From Chromatiaceae bacterium (GTDB lineage: Bacteria; Pseudomonadota; Gammaproteobacteria; Chromatiales; Chromatiaceae), in NCBI GenBank assembly GCA_024235255.1, contig JACKMT010000001.1, forward strand, positions 806,001-870,000: a DNA stretch of 64,000 bases, written 5' to 3'. This document shows positions 1 to 8,541 of the stretch, piece after piece; the first letter of the stretch is position 1, and every line of letters begins with the position of its first letter. The notes beneath the pieces are model-generated. The model searched no databases. It was not told the origin of the DNA and saw only the letters and a list, made by a program, of their open reading frames with translations. Made by a program: the position numbers and the translations under genes.

Positions 1-29
1 TTATGCCGGCAGCCTAGTGTCAACCCCGA

Positions 30-1127
30 TCAGCGTTGATCGAAATCGACCACCACCTGGTCGGTGAGCGGGTGCGCCTGACAAGTGAGAATATATCCCC
101 GTTCCACCTCCTCGGGCTCGAGCCCGTGAGTGATATCCATATCCACCCTGCCCGCTATCAGCTTCGCCTTGCAGGTCGAGCAGACGCCCGCTTTGCAGGC
201 GTAGGGAAGCTCCAATCCGTTGTGCAATCCCGCGTCCAGGATATTCTCGCCCACCGTAGCCAGTTCGAAGTCGCTGCTGCGGCCGTCCGCGATCAGGGTC
301 ACTCTGCTGCGCTTCTCCTCGCCGTATGCGGCGATACGCTGCTGCGCCTTCTCCAGCATGGTGCGGGAGTCGTCCGAGGAGCTGGCGAAGAGTTCATAGT
401 GGATCTGCGAGTCCTTCAGCCCCTCGATCCTGAAACCGCGGGAGACTTCGGCCATCATCGCCTCCGGTCCGCAGATAAACGCTTCGTCGGTGGCGCGGAT
501 GTCGAGCAGCTTACGTTTGGCAAGCTGGTATCCTTTCCTGTTGTCGATGATGCCGTTGAGCAGATCCGCCCCCTGGTCCTCTTCGTTCATGATGTTGATC
601 CACTGGAAGCGATTCAAATAACGATTCTTGATAAAGCTGAGTTCGTCCCGGAACATCACCGAGCTGGAGCGGCGGTTGCCGTATATTAATGTGACCTGGC
701 TGGCTTGCTCCACGGAGAGGATCGATTTGATGATGGAGAGAATCGGCGTGATGCCACTGCCCGCCGCCAGGCACATGTAACGCTTCTCGTTGGCTGGATT
801 CAGTTCCGTGTAAAACCCTCCCTGCGGCGGCATCACCTCCACACTGTCGCCGGCTTTGAAGTTGTCGTTGGCGTAGTTGGAGAACCTGCCCCCCTTGACC
901 CGTTTGATCCCCACCCGCATATGGCCGTCGTTGATACCGGAGCAGATAGAGTAAGAGCGCCGCACCGCTTCGCCATCGATATTAGCCCGCAAGGTCAGAA
1001 ACTGACCCTGGATAAACTTGAACTTATGCTGCAGATTGACGGGCACTTCGAAGGTGACGCGGATCGCGGTATCGGTTTCCGGTTTAACCTCGGCGATGGT
1101 CAATGCATAAAAGTCGGTATCGGACAT
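30..1127 (-). CDS. paaE: Phenylacetyl-CoA 1,2-epoxidase reductase subunit PaaE
   Basis: Reductase of the PaaABCE multicomponent epoxidase. It passes electrons from NADPH through FAD and a 2Fe-2S centre to the PaaA di-iron site. The 365-residue protein has an N-terminal ferredoxin-reductase FAD domain (RRSYSICS motif), a central NAD(P)-binding domain (LAAGSGITPILS), and a C-terminal plant-type 2Fe-2S domain with ligands C311, C316, C319 and C349. Length and domain order match PaaE. It is the last gene of the leftward paaABCDE run, nine bases after paaD. The start ATG has a weak CCAGGA upstream. The gene is complete, with its TGA at 30-32. Confidence 0.96.
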   Translation of the reverse strand: MSDTDFYALTIAEVKPETDTAIRVTFEVPVNLQHKFKFIQGQFLTLRANIDGEAVRRSYSICSGINDGHMRVGIKRVKGGRFSNYANDNFKAGDSVEVMPPQGGFYTELNPANEKRYMCLAAGSGITPILSIIKSILSVEQASQVTLIYGNRRSSSVMFRDELSFIKNRYLNRFQWINIMNEEDQGADLLNGIIDNRKGYQLAKRKLLDIRATDEAFICGPEAMMAEVSRGFRIEGLKDSQIHYELFASSSDDSRTMLEKAQQRIAAYGEEKRSRVTLIADGRSSDFELATVGENILDAGLHNGLELPYACKAGVCSTCKAKLIAGRVDMDITHGLEPEEVERGYILTCQAHPLTDQVVVDFDQR

Positions 1128-1136
1128 ATCCTGGGC

Positions 1137-1658
1137 CTATATTTTTTTAAAATAATCGAAGGGTTCGCTGCAGTCGTTGCACTGAAACAGCGCCTTGCAT
1201 GCGGTGGAACCGAACTCGCTGACACACCGCGTATCGACCGAGCCGCAACGGGGACAGGCGACCCCCACGGCGGGGGTCAGACCCTCGGCATCCGCCTCAC
1301 CGTCTGCCGGCGGCGCAACTCCGTACCCGCGCAGTTTGTCGTTGCCTTCGGGCGAGATCCAGGCCGAACTCCAGGCGGGTGCCAGCCGGGTTTGAATTTT
1401 GACGGGGCCGATGCCGGCCTCGCTGAGCACGCGCTCGATATCGCTGCGGATCGTTTCCATCGCGGGGCAACCCGAGTAGGTGGGTGTGATGGTGACCGCG
1501 ACCTTGCCGTTCTCTCTTGTCACATCGCACAACACACCGAGATCCCAGATGCTCAGAACAGGCAGCTCCGGGTCCCTGACTTGGTCAAGCAACTCCCAGA
1601 GCTCCGCCGCATCGGACACCTCACGCCGCCGGAGCCGATCGCAGTACTCCCGGGTCAT
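1137..1658 (-). CDS. paaD: Phenylacetyl-CoA epoxidase assembly protein PaaD (MIP18/DUF59 family)
   Basis: PaaD is needed for the epoxidase, probably for Fe-S or metal-centre maturation. The 173-residue reading has the MIP18-type core (DPELPVLSIWDLGVL, then TPTYSGCPA) and a C-terminal zinc-ribbon-like part (CPRCGS, then FGSTACKAL and C-x2-C). The frame is open further upstream, to 1847 inside paaC, but similarity to PaaD begins near the ATG at 1658, which I chose. This start lies 23 bases after the paaC stop and no good Shine-Dalgarno is visible, so translational coupling to paaC or a nearby GTG start is possible. A second MIP18-family gene, sufT, occurs in the suf operon at 16041. Confidence 0.92.
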   Translation of the reverse strand: MTREYCDRLRRREVSDAAELWELLDQVRDPELPVLSIWDLGVLCDVTRENGKVAVTITPTYSGCPAMETIRSDIERVLSEAGIGPVKIQTRLAPAWSSAWISPEGNDKLRGYGVAPPADGEADAEGLTPAVGVACPRCGSVDTRCVSEFGSTACKALFQCNDCSEPFDYFKKI

Positions 1659-1681
1659 GACCGGCAGCTGATCCACAACGG

Positions 1682-2455
1682 CTACCAACCGCAGCCGGGA
1701 TAGGCGCGATGAATGGACTGCAACTCTGTCAACAGATGCCCGAGGTATTCGGTGTGGTAGCCGGTACGACCGCCGCGCACTGCCCACTCCTCCTGCGGCA
1801 GAATCAGCGTCGCCTCCTCCAGCGTTGCCGCCACCGCCTGCTGCCACTGTGACTTGAGCGCTGCCGTATCCACGCCTATGCCGGCGTCCGCCAGGCGCTG
1901 TTCCACTGCATCCGGCTCGAACAGCTCATGCGTGTAACCCCAGAGATCGTCCACCGCTTTCTGCGCGCGTCTATGGCTCTCATCGGTGCCGTCGCCCAGG
2001 CGCAGCACCCACTCCCGGCTGCGGCGCAGATGGTAGCGCGTCTCCTTGATCGACTTGGCTGCAATCGCTGCCAGCGTTGCATCCCTGGATCCCGCAAGCT
2101 TGGCCAGAAAAGCTGTGTTGAACTGATCGACCAGCAGCTGGCGCACTTGGGAGAAGGCAAAATCGCCGCGCGGCAGTTCATTGATCAGAAAGTTGCGAAA
2201 CTCCCGCTCATTGCGCAGATAGGCGAAATCGTCTTCGCTGCGGCCATCCGCCGCCAGTTCGGCGGCATAACCGTAAAACATGCGGGCGCGGCCGATATAG
2301 TCCAGCGCCACGTTGCCGTAGGCGATATCCTCTTCCAGAAACGGGCCGTTGCTGACCCACTCCGAAATGCGCTGACCCAAAACCAGGGCGTCATCCCCAA
2401 GCCGCAGCGTGTAGTCGAATGTCGCCTGCTTTAGATCGTCGTCATTCATGCTCAT
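1682..2455 (-). CDS. paaC: Phenylacetyl-CoA epoxidase structural subunit PaaC
   Basis: PaaC is the ferritin-fold, non-catalytic partner of PaaA in the epoxidase (PaaA-PaaC heterodimer). The protein is about 257 residues and all-helical. It has the family segments LGDDALVLGQRISEW, EEDIAYGNVALDYIGRAR and KETRYHLRRSREWV, with a GGRTGYHTEYLG stretch near the C-terminus. The reading frame runs upstream to 2575, but that part overlaps paaB and is not PaaC-like. I chose the ATG at 2455; a second ATG lies at 2449. It is co-directional with paaB (11-bp gap) and paaD (23-bp gap). Confidence 0.95.
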   Translation of the reverse strand: MSMNDDDLKQATFDYTLRLGDDALVLGQRISEWVSNGPFLEEDIAYGNVALDYIGRARMFYGYAAELAADGRSEDDFAYLRNEREFRNFLINELPRGDFAFSQVRQLLVDQFNTAFLAKLAGSRDATLAAIAAKSIKETRYHLRRSREWVLRLGDGTDESHRRAQKAVDDLWGYTHELFEPDAVEQRLADAGIGVDTAALKSQWQQAVAATLEEATLILPQEEWAVRGGRTGYHTEYLGHLLTELQSIHRAYPGCGW

Positions 2456-2466
2456 CACGCCGCCGC

Positions 2467-2754
2467 TCACATGTTGTCCACGGGATCGGGCAGCTTGTAG
2501 TAGCTGGCAAGGCGGTAGGGTTTGTCGTCCGCAGGATCGAAGAAGCTCTCGCTGTCCGCCTCCTGGGAGGCGCAAATATCGCTCGATTTCACCACCCAGA
2601 TGCTGACGCCCTCACTGCGCCGGGTGTAGCAATCGCGCGCGTACTCCAATGCCTGCTCGTGATCCTGCGCATGCAGGCTGCCGACATGTTTGTGGTCCAG
2701 TCCCCGCTTCGACCGGATAAAAACCTCGAACAGCTCCAGCTTCTCTTGCGTCAT
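2467..2754 (-). CDS. paaB: Phenylacetyl-CoA epoxidase subunit PaaB
   Basis: Small (95 aa) subunit of the PaaABCE ring-1,2-epoxidase. In known systems it bridges PaaAC dimers and is required for activity. Family features are the N-terminal LFEVFIRSKRGLDHKHVGSL, the HAQDHEQALEYARD helix, the IWVVKSSDI strand and the terminal PYRLASYYKLPDPVDNM. A very strong ribosome binding site (AGGAGGG) lies about nine bases before the ATG. It is located 12 bp after paaA and is complete. Confidence 0.96.
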   Translation of the reverse strand: MTQEKLELFEVFIRSKRGLDHKHVGSLHAQDHEQALEYARDCYTRRSEGVSIWVVKSSDICASQEADSESFFDPADDKPYRLASYYKLPDPVDNM

Positions 2755-2766
2755 TGTTCTTCCCTC

Positions 2767-3723
2767 CTAAGCAACCTGCGCTTCACGCTTGAGCTGCTTC
2801 TCTCTGTGCGCGGTGATCGCCTCGCGCACCCATGCCCCCTCTTCGTGGGCCCGAACATGATGTTCCATGCGCTGGCGGCTGCAGTGTCCGTTGCCGTTGA
2901 TCACCGTGTAGAACTCATCCCAGTCGATTTCGCCGTGGTCGTAGTGCTGCCGTTGCTCGTTCCATCTAATCTCTTTGTCGGGATGCTCCAGCCTGAGAAA
3001 TTCGATCTGCGGCACCGTCTGGTCGATGAACTTCTGGCGCAGATCGTCGTTGGTTTCGCGCTTGATCTTCCAACGCATCGACTTGGCTGAATGAGCCGAC
3101 TCGCTGTCGTGGGGACCGAACATCATCAACGCCGGCCAGTAGAAACGGTTCAGCGAATCCTGCGCCATCTGTTTTTGCGCTTCGCTGCCCTGGGCCAGGG
3201 CAATCATGATCTCGTAACCCTGACGCTGGTGGAAACTCTCCTCCTTGCAGATGCGCACCATGCCTCTGGCATAGGGACCGTAGGAGGTGCGCTGCAAAGA
3301 GATCTGGTTGACGATGGCGGCGCCATCCACCAGCCAGCCGATGGCGCCGACATCCCCCCAGGTCTGGGTCGGATAGTTGAATATGGAGGCGTACTTGGCC
3401 TCGCCGGACTGCAGCGCTGCGATCAGTTCGGCGCGCGGCGTCCCGAGCGTCTCGGCGGCGCTGTAGAGATAGAGCCCGTGGCCGGCCTCGTCCTGAATCT
3501 TGGAGAGCAGCACCGCTTTGCGGCGCAGCGACGGCGCGCGTGTCAGAAAGTTGCGCTCCGGTTGCATGCCGATCACTTCCGAATGAGCGTGCTGGGAGAT
3601 CTGCCGCAGCAGGTTCTTACGGTACGCCTCCGGCATCCAGTCCTTGGGTTCGATCTTCTGTTCATTGTCGATGCGCTGCTGGAATATGCGTTCCAGCTCC
3701 TGTTCGTCAAGCGTTGTCTTCAT
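2767..3723 (-). CDS. paaA: Phenylacetyl-CoA epoxidase catalytic subunit PaaA
   Basis: Catalytic di-iron oxygenase subunit that epoxidises the aromatic ring of phenylacetyl-CoA. It has 318 residues in a ferritin-like four-helix bundle. Candidate iron ligands lie in the two E...ExxH helices: the segment DEAGHGLYLYSAAETLG and later CKEESFHQRQGYEIM. It is the first gene of the leftward paaABCDE cluster. The 242 bp upstream, up to paaZ, are occupied mostly by a hairpin-rich repeat, so paaA may be read through from paaZ or may have its own promoter near 3740-3775. Confidence 0.97.
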   Translation of the reverse strand: MKTTLDEQELERIFQQRIDNEQKIEPKDWMPEAYRKNLLRQISQHAHSEVIGMQPERNFLTRAPSLRRKAVLLSKIQDEAGHGLYLYSAAETLGTPRAELIAALQSGEAKYASIFNYPTQTWGDVGAIGWLVDGAAIVNQISLQRTSYGPYARGMVRICKEESFHQRQGYEIMIALAQGSEAQKQMAQDSLNRFYWPALMMFGPHDSESAHSAKSMRWKIKRETNDDLRQKFIDQTVPQIEFLRLEHPDKEIRWNEQRQHYDHGEIDWDEFYTVINGNGHCSRQRMEHHVRAHEEGAWVREAITAHREKQLKREAQVA

Positions 3724-3778
3724 CTATTTGCCTTGGGTTGCTCTTTTTTCATCTCTCTGGCAGGAAATGAATATGTTG

Positions 3779-3936
3779 GCCGCTGCGCGGCTGTTTTTTT
3801 GATGTGGGTTCCCGCACCCACGGGCGGGTCCATTTCTTTTGTTCGCCCAAAAGAAATGTTGGTGACTTTTGCCGTAACAAAAGTCACCCGGCTTGCGGGC
3901 CGGGACCCGCAATCAATATAAACACCGCGCAGCGGC
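3779..3936. repeat. Compact copy of a modular hairpin repeat with inverted termini
   Basis: This 158-bp block between paaZ and paaA is bounded by the 12-bp inverted pair GCCGCTGCGCGG (3779-3790) and CCGCGCAGCGGC (3925-3936). Inside are four consecutive hairpins. They are GTGGGT/ACCCAC from 3804, CATTTCTTTTG/CAAAAGAAATG (3831-3841 with 3848-3858), GTGACTTTTG/CAAAAGTCAC (3862-3871 with 3878-3887), and CCCGGCTTGC/GGGCCGGG (3887-3904). The same modules in inverted order form an expanded copy at 19865-20347. It is non-coding; short reading frames through it look like artefacts of the repeat. It may attenuate transcription between paaZ and paaA. Confidence 0.85.
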
Positions 3937-3965
3937 ACAAAACCAAAAATATCCCAAATCAACAC

Positions 3966-5996
3966 TCACCCTTTCGCCACCAGCGTCAGCACATCATAAG
4001 CCGCCACCAACTCACCATGTTGATTCATCACCTGGGTATCCCAGCGCACCTCACCATAGTCTTCCGTTTCGCGCGGAGTGATCTGCTTACAAGTGAATTG
4101 GACCTGTATCTCATCGCCGGGGTTCAACGGAGTGAGGAAGCGCAGGTTCTCCAGACCGTAGTTGGCAAGCACCGGACCGGGTGCAGGATCGACGAACAGA
4201 CCCGCTGCCGCGGAGACGATGAAATAGCCGTGCGCCACCCGGCCCTCGAAAAATGGGTTGGCTTTGGCCGCTGCTTCGTCCATATGCGCGTAGAACCGGT
4301 CGCCGCTGAATTCGGCAAAATGCTCTATATCCTCCAGCGAAACCTTGCGTCTGCCGGTGACGATGCTGTCGCCGATCTCCAGTTCATCGATGGTTTTGCG
4401 AAACGGGTGGACCTCTCGCTCCAGCCGCTGCGCGCCGCGCATCCATTTGCCGGTCACATTGGACAGCGTGGTGGGGGAGCCCTGCAGCGCAGTGCACTGC
4501 ATGTAGTGCAGCACGCCGCGTACCCCACCCATCTCCTGACCGCCGCCGGCACGTCCCGGACCGCCATGGATCAGTGCCGGCAGCGGCGAACCGTGTCCGG
4601 TGGATTCACTGGCGCAATCCCGGTTGCCGATCAGCAGGCGGCCATGCCAGGCGCCTATACCCAGCACCATCGCGCGGGCGAAAGCGTCGTCATAGGTAAA
4701 CACTGAGCTGACCAGGCTGCCCTGCCCCAGCTTGGCGATGGCAATCGCCTGGGCGGTGTCGTCATAAGGGGCAACGGTGCAGACCGGACCGAAGGCTTCC
4801 ACATCGTGCACATCGCGGCTCTTCAGCGGACGGTCGCAATAGAGCAGGACCGGCGCCATGAACGCTCCCTGATCAGAGAGATCCTGCGGCAATCCGGGAT
4901 CGTCCGCGCCGTCGTAGACAATCTCACTGCTGCGGGCGATCTCGGCGATGCGTTGCCGCACCTCATCGCATTGATCTTTGCTGGCGAGCGCACCCATGGT
5001 CACCCCCTCCCTGCCTGGGTCCCCGATAATCACTTTGCCCAGCCGCCGCCTGAGCGCCTCTATCACATCACCCGCAATGGCGCGCGGCACAATGGCACGC
5101 CGGATAGCGGTACACTTCTGACCGCACTTGACCGTCATCTCCCGCGTCACTTCCTCTATGTAAAGGTCGAACTCGGGCGTTCCCGGCAGCGCGTCCGGAC
5201 CCAGAATAGAGGCGTTGAGCGAATCGGCTTCCATGGTGAAGCGCACCGAGTTACGCATCATTACCGGGTGCCGGCGCAGTCTGAGACCGGTTGTTGCCGA
5301 GCCGGTAAAGGTGACCGCATCCTGACAGGTCATATGGTCGAGCAGATCGCCGACGCTGCCGCAGATCAGCTGCAACGACCCTTCGGGCAGAATGCCAGAT
5401 TCGATGATGCGGCGCACCATCAACTCGGTCAGGTAGGCGGTCTGACTCGCCGGCTTGACGATACTGGGGACCCCTGCGATGAAAGTTGGCGCCAGTTTTT
5501 CCAGCATGCCCCAGCAGGGAAAATTGAAGGCGTTGATATGCACCGCCACGCCCTGCAGCGGCGTATACACATGCTGTCCCATGAATGTGCCGTTGCGGGA
5601 GAGCAGCTCCGGTTCGCCGTCGATATAGAGATGACCGTTGGGCATCTCCCGGCGGCACTTGCTGGAGTAGGCGAAGAGCGTACCTATACCCCCTTCGATG
5701 TCGATCCAGGAGTCGTTGCGGGTGGCGCCGGTTGCACGCGACAGGCGGTAGAACTCCTCCTTGTGCTGCATCAGAACCAACGCCAGCTCCTTTAGCGTCA
5801 TCGCACGCTGATGAAAAGTGAGCAGCCGCAGCGCGGGTCCGCCGACGCTGCGCGCGTATTCCACCATTGCCCTGAAATCCAGACCTTTGCTGGAAATCTC
5901 AGCTACCGCACTGCCGTCAATCGCACTGCAAAGGGTTAGCCCGCCGCCCTCGCCTGCAACCCACTCGCCGCATGAATAGCTTTTCAACTGCTGCAT
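3966..5996 (-). CDS. paaZ: Bifunctional oxepin-CoA hydrolase / 3-oxo-5,6-dehydrosuberyl-CoA semialdehyde dehydrogenase PaaZ
   Basis: PaaZ opens the oxepin-CoA ring with its C-terminal MaoC-like hydratase domain and oxidises the resulting aldehyde with its N-terminal NADP-dependent aldehyde dehydrogenase domain. The 676-residue protein has catalytic-type E256 (in FTMEADSLN) and C295 (in CGQKCTAI), the same positions as in Escherichia coli PaaZ. Its hydratase part from about residue 530 carries FSGDRFYAHMD and FEGRVAHGYF. A strong GAGGAGGG ribosome binding site precedes the ATG. It is divergent from paaG across about 125 bp and co-directional with paaA. Confidence 0.97.
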   Translation of the reverse strand: MQQLKSYSCGEWVAGEGGGLTLCSAIDGSAVAEISSKGLDFRAMVEYARSVGGPALRLLTFHQRAMTLKELALVLMQHKEEFYRLSRATGATRNDSWIDIEGGIGTLFAYSSKCRREMPNGHLYIDGEPELLSRNGTFMGQHVYTPLQGVAVHINAFNFPCWGMLEKLAPTFIAGVPSIVKPASQTAYLTELMVRRIIESGILPEGSLQLICGSVGDLLDHMTCQDAVTFTGSATTGLRLRRHPVMMRNSVRFTMEADSLNASILGPDALPGTPEFDLYIEEVTREMTVKCGQKCTAIRRAIVPRAIAGDVIEALRRRLGKVIIGDPGREGVTMGALASKDQCDEVRQRIAEIARSSEIVYDGADDPGLPQDLSDQGAFMAPVLLYCDRPLKSRDVHDVEAFGPVCTVAPYDDTAQAIAIAKLGQGSLVSSVFTYDDAFARAMVLGIGAWHGRLLIGNRDCASESTGHGSPLPALIHGGPGRAGGGQEMGGVRGVLHYMQCTALQGSPTTLSNVTGKWMRGAQRLEREVHPFRKTIDELEIGDSIVTGRRKVSLEDIEHFAEFSGDRFYAHMDEAAAKANPFFEGRVAHGYFIVSAAAGLFVDPAPGPVLANYGLENLRFLTPLNPGDEIQVQFTCKQITPRETEDYGEVRWDTQVMNQHGELVAAYDVLTLVAKG

Positions 5997-6121
5997 TCAA
6001 CCCTCCTCGTATTGATACACTATATATATTATTTTATCCATTTTGTAGTATTAATAGCTCATATTTGCCATACTTCGTGCATCGAGACAGACCCCCGATT
6101 CAGACGCAAACAGACAGAGCC
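5997..6121. promoter_or_regulatory. Divergent paaZ / paaG promoter region
   Basis: The 125 bp between the divergent paaZ and paaG starts are strikingly AT-rich (6011-6070) compared with the surrounding GC-rich genes. They contain TTGATA at 6012-6017 and several TATA-like hexamers (tatatata from about 6021, TATCCA at 6035-6040). Promoters for both arms of the paa cluster must lie here or within neighbouring coding sequence. I do not see a convincing PaaX- or PaaR-type operator, so the regulator is unknown. Confidence 0.5.
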
Positions 6122-6913
6122 ATGGACTACCGCAACATCTTGTTTGAAACCCGGTCGGGCGTTGCTATTGTGACGCTCAACCGTCCTGAGAGTCTCAACA
6201 GCTTCACCGCCGACATGCACGCCGAAATGCGCGATGCGATGCAGCAGGTGGCAGCGGACAAAACCATCCGTTGCCTGCTGCTGACAGGTGCCGGTCGGGG
6301 TTTTTGTGCCGGCCAGGATCTCAACGACCGGGCGGTGGCGCCTGGCGGCAAGATGCCCAATCTCGGCGAATCGATCGAACAGAATTACAACCCGCTGGTC
6401 CGTGCGATCATCCATCTGGAGAAACCCGTCGTCTGCGCGGTAAACGGTATCGCCGCCGGCGCAGGCGCCAATATCGCGCTGGCCTGCGACATCGTGCTCG
6501 CCGGGCGCAGCGCGGGATTCATCCAGGGCTTCTCCAGGATCGGTCTGGTGCCGGATTCGGGGGGCACCTGGACCCTGCAGCGTCTGGTCGGAAGAGCGCG
6601 AGCCATGGGTCTGGCCATGCTCAGCAACCGGATTTCAGCGGAACAGGCGGAACAGTGGGGTATGATCTGGCAGGCGGTGGATGACGATAAACTGATGGAT
6701 GAAGCCATGGCCATCGCCAGCCATCTCGCCACCCAGCCGACCAGTGGACTCGGCCTTACCAAGCGGGCGATCAATGCCGCCGGCGGCAGCAGCCTCGAAG
6801 CGCAGTTGGAGCTGGAGCGGGAGTTGCAGAGCATTGCCGGCCGCAGTGCCGACTACCGGGAGGGCGTCGCCGCTTTCCTGGAGAAACGGACACCGAATTT
6901 CAAGGGTGAGTAG
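6122..6913 (+). CDS. paaG: Ring-1,2-epoxyphenylacetyl-CoA isomerase PaaG
   Basis: Crotonase-fold isomerase that converts the epoxide to oxepin-CoA and also acts later in the pathway. The 263-residue protein has the oxyanion-hole segments CLLLTGAGRGFCAGQDLNDR and CAVNGIAAGAGANIALACDI and the C-terminal GRSADYREGVAAFLEKR, all characteristic of PaaG rather than general enoyl-CoA hydratases. The frame is open to 5972 but the first 50 codons cover the AT-rich promoter; I chose the ATG at 6122, where homology begins. paaH follows six bases after the stop. Confidence 0.95.
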   Translation: MDYRNILFETRSGVAIVTLNRPESLNSFTADMHAEMRDAMQQVAADKTIRCLLLTGAGRGFCAGQDLNDRAVAPGGKMPNLGESIEQNYNPLVRAIIHLEKPVVCAVNGIAAGAGANIALACDIVLAGRSAGFIQGFSRIGLVPDSGGTWTLQRLVGRARAMGLAMLSNRISAEQAEQWGMIWQAVDDDKLMDEAMAIASHLATQPTSGLGLTKRAINAAGGSSLEAQLELERELQSIAGRSADYREGVAAFLEKRTPNFKGE

Positions 6914-6919
6914 AAAAGT

Positions 6920-8437
6920 ATGGCTGCTCTGAACAGAAGAGCAATAGTTGCGGTTGTCGGTGCCGGCAGCATGGGCGCAGGCATAGCCCAGGTCGCGGCG
7001 GCTGCAGGCCATACCACGCTGCTGTTCGACATGAGCCCCGCTGCCGTCGACCGTGCTATCCAGGGCATCCGCAAGGGGCTGGATCGGTTAGTCAGTCGCG
7101 CCGTAATGACGCCGCAGGCACGCGACGAGCTGCTGCAGAGAATCAAGCCGGTCGCCAGCCTCGAAGAACTCGCCGACGCCCGCCTGGTGGTTGAGGCAAT
7201 CGTTGAAGAGCTCAGCGTAAAACAGAGTCTATTTACCGGACTGGAGAAGATCTGCTCCCCGGATACCATTCTCGCCAGCAACACCTCATCACTGTCGATT
7301 ACCGCCCTTGCTGCGGCGCTGGCACGTCCCGGCAATCTGGTGGGAATGCACTTTTTCAATCCGGCGCCGGTCATGCAGCTGGTCGAGGTGGTCTCCGGCA
7401 TAACCACCGATGCCACTGCTGCGCAGACTGTATTCGATACCGCAGCAGCCTGGAACAAGTACCCGGTTCATGCGAGGTCCACGCCCGGTTTTATCGTCAA
7501 CCGCGTGGCCAGGCCATTCTACGCCGAGGCACTGAGACTGCTGGAGGAAGGTGCTGCCGACTGCGCGACGATCGATGCGCTGCTGCGCGAAGCGGGCGGC
7601 TTCCGCATGGGGCCTTTCGAGCTGATGGATCTGATCGGCCAGGATGTCAACTATGCGGTCACCTGCTCTGTGTTCGACGCGTTCCATCAGGACAAACGCT
7701 TTCTCCCTTCGCTGATCCAGAGGGAGTTGGTGGATGGCGGCCTGCTTGGCCGCAAGAGCGGCCGTGGATTCTACGACTACAGCCTGTCAGCAGAGCAACC
7801 CCTACCCTGCGCCACGGATGCGAAAAAGGCGCCGTCCGCCATCCGCATAGTCGGCTCCCTTGGCGTGGCGGAGCCCCTGGTGTCGCTGTGGCGGCAGGCC
7901 GGCATCGCAGTAACCAGAACCTGGGGCGACGCAAATATCCTGCGCGCCGGGGAGGCACTGATTGCACTGAGCGACGGACGCAGCGCCACCCAACGGTCAG
8001 CCGATACGGGAGAGGCCAATACGGTGCTGTTCGACCTCGCATTCGATTACACCGCTGCGAGCCGCATAGCTTTGGCCTCCTCTGACCGGGCGTCTGTAAA
8101 AGCCGTGGATGACGCTGTCGGACTCTTCCAGGCGGCCGGTAAAACGGTCTCTCTGATCGATGATGCACCCGGCCTGGTGGTGATGCGCACCGTCTGCATG
8201 CTGGCCAACGAGGGGTCGGATGCGGTGCTGCAGCAGGTGTGCGATGCTGCCGCCGTGGACACCGCCATGCAGCGCGGTGTCAACTACCCGCTGGGACCGC
8301 TGGCCTGGGCAGACCGGATCAACCCTGCACTGGTGCTGAAAGTATTGAGCAACCTGCAGCAGGCCTACGGTATCGACCGGTACCGGCCGTCGCAACTGCT
8401 GCGGCGAAAAGTGGCCGCAGGGGTGAATTTTCACTGA
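6920..8437 (+). CDS. paaH: 3-hydroxyadipyl-CoA dehydrogenase PaaH
   Basis: NAD-dependent 3-hydroxyacyl-CoA dehydrogenase that oxidises 3-hydroxyadipyl-CoA to 3-oxoadipyl-CoA. It has 505 residues. The N-terminal Rossmann motif is GAGSMGAGIA, followed by SNTSSLSI and the catalytic-histidine segment GMHFFNPAPVMQLVEVV. There are two C-terminal helical domains; the second, around residues 410-500, has PLGPLAWAD. This two-copy C-terminal layout matches PaaH. The gene starts six bases after paaG and runs into the first hairpin repeat just after its TGA. Confidence 0.94.
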   Translation: MAALNRRAIVAVVGAGSMGAGIAQVAAAAGHTTLLFDMSPAAVDRAIQGIRKGLDRLVSRAVMTPQARDELLQRIKPVASLEELADARLVVEAIVEELSVKQSLFTGLEKICSPDTILASNTSSLSITALAAALARPGNLVGMHFFNPAPVMQLVEVVSGITTDATAAQTVFDTAAAWNKYPVHARSTPGFIVNRVARPFYAEALRLLEEGAADCATIDALLREAGGFRMGPFELMDLIGQDVNYAVTCSVFDAFHQDKRFLPSLIQRELVDGGLLGRKSGRGFYDYSLSAEQPLPCATDAKKAPSAIRIVGSLGVAEPLVSLWRQAGIAVTRTWGDANILRAGEALIALSDGRSATQRSADTGEANTVLFDLAFDYTAASRIALASSDRASVKAVDDAVGLFQAAGKTVSLIDDAPGLVVMRTVCMLANEGSDAVLQQVCDAAAVDTAMQRGVNYPLGPLAWADRINPALVLKVLSNLQQAYGIDRYRPSQLLRRKVAAGVNFH

Positions 8438-8442
8438 GTTAA

Positions 8443-8536
8443 AGAGTTAAAGGGGTCGGATCCCTTTTTACTTGAATGAATCGAAAAAGGTAAGTACAAG
8501 TCATTGTGTAAAAAGGGATCCGACCCCTTTAACTCT
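8443..8536. repeat. Hairpin repeat, copy 1 (perfect 29-bp arms)
   Basis: The arms are perfect inverted repeats: 8443-8471 pairs with 8508-8536 over 29 bp, around a 36-nt loop. The core of each arm is AAAGGGGTCGGATCCCTTTT and its complement. A second copy with the same core and a very similar loop is at 9768-9858. It lies between paaH and the thiolase gene and could form a strong RNA hairpin that separates expression of the two. It resembles REP/IS200-type palindromic elements, but no transposase is present in the window. Confidence 0.9.
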
Positions 8537-8541
8537 AGAAA

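Noticed and set aside
1137..1847. Use of the upstream ATG at 1847 for paaD
   Set aside because: The first 63 codons lie within paaC and are glycine- and arginine-rich shadow sequence; PaaD homology begins near the ATG at 1658.
3779..3936. CRISPR-like repetition in the hairpin-rich block
   Set aside because: The repeats are inverted pairs of differing sequence, not direct repeats with regular spacers.
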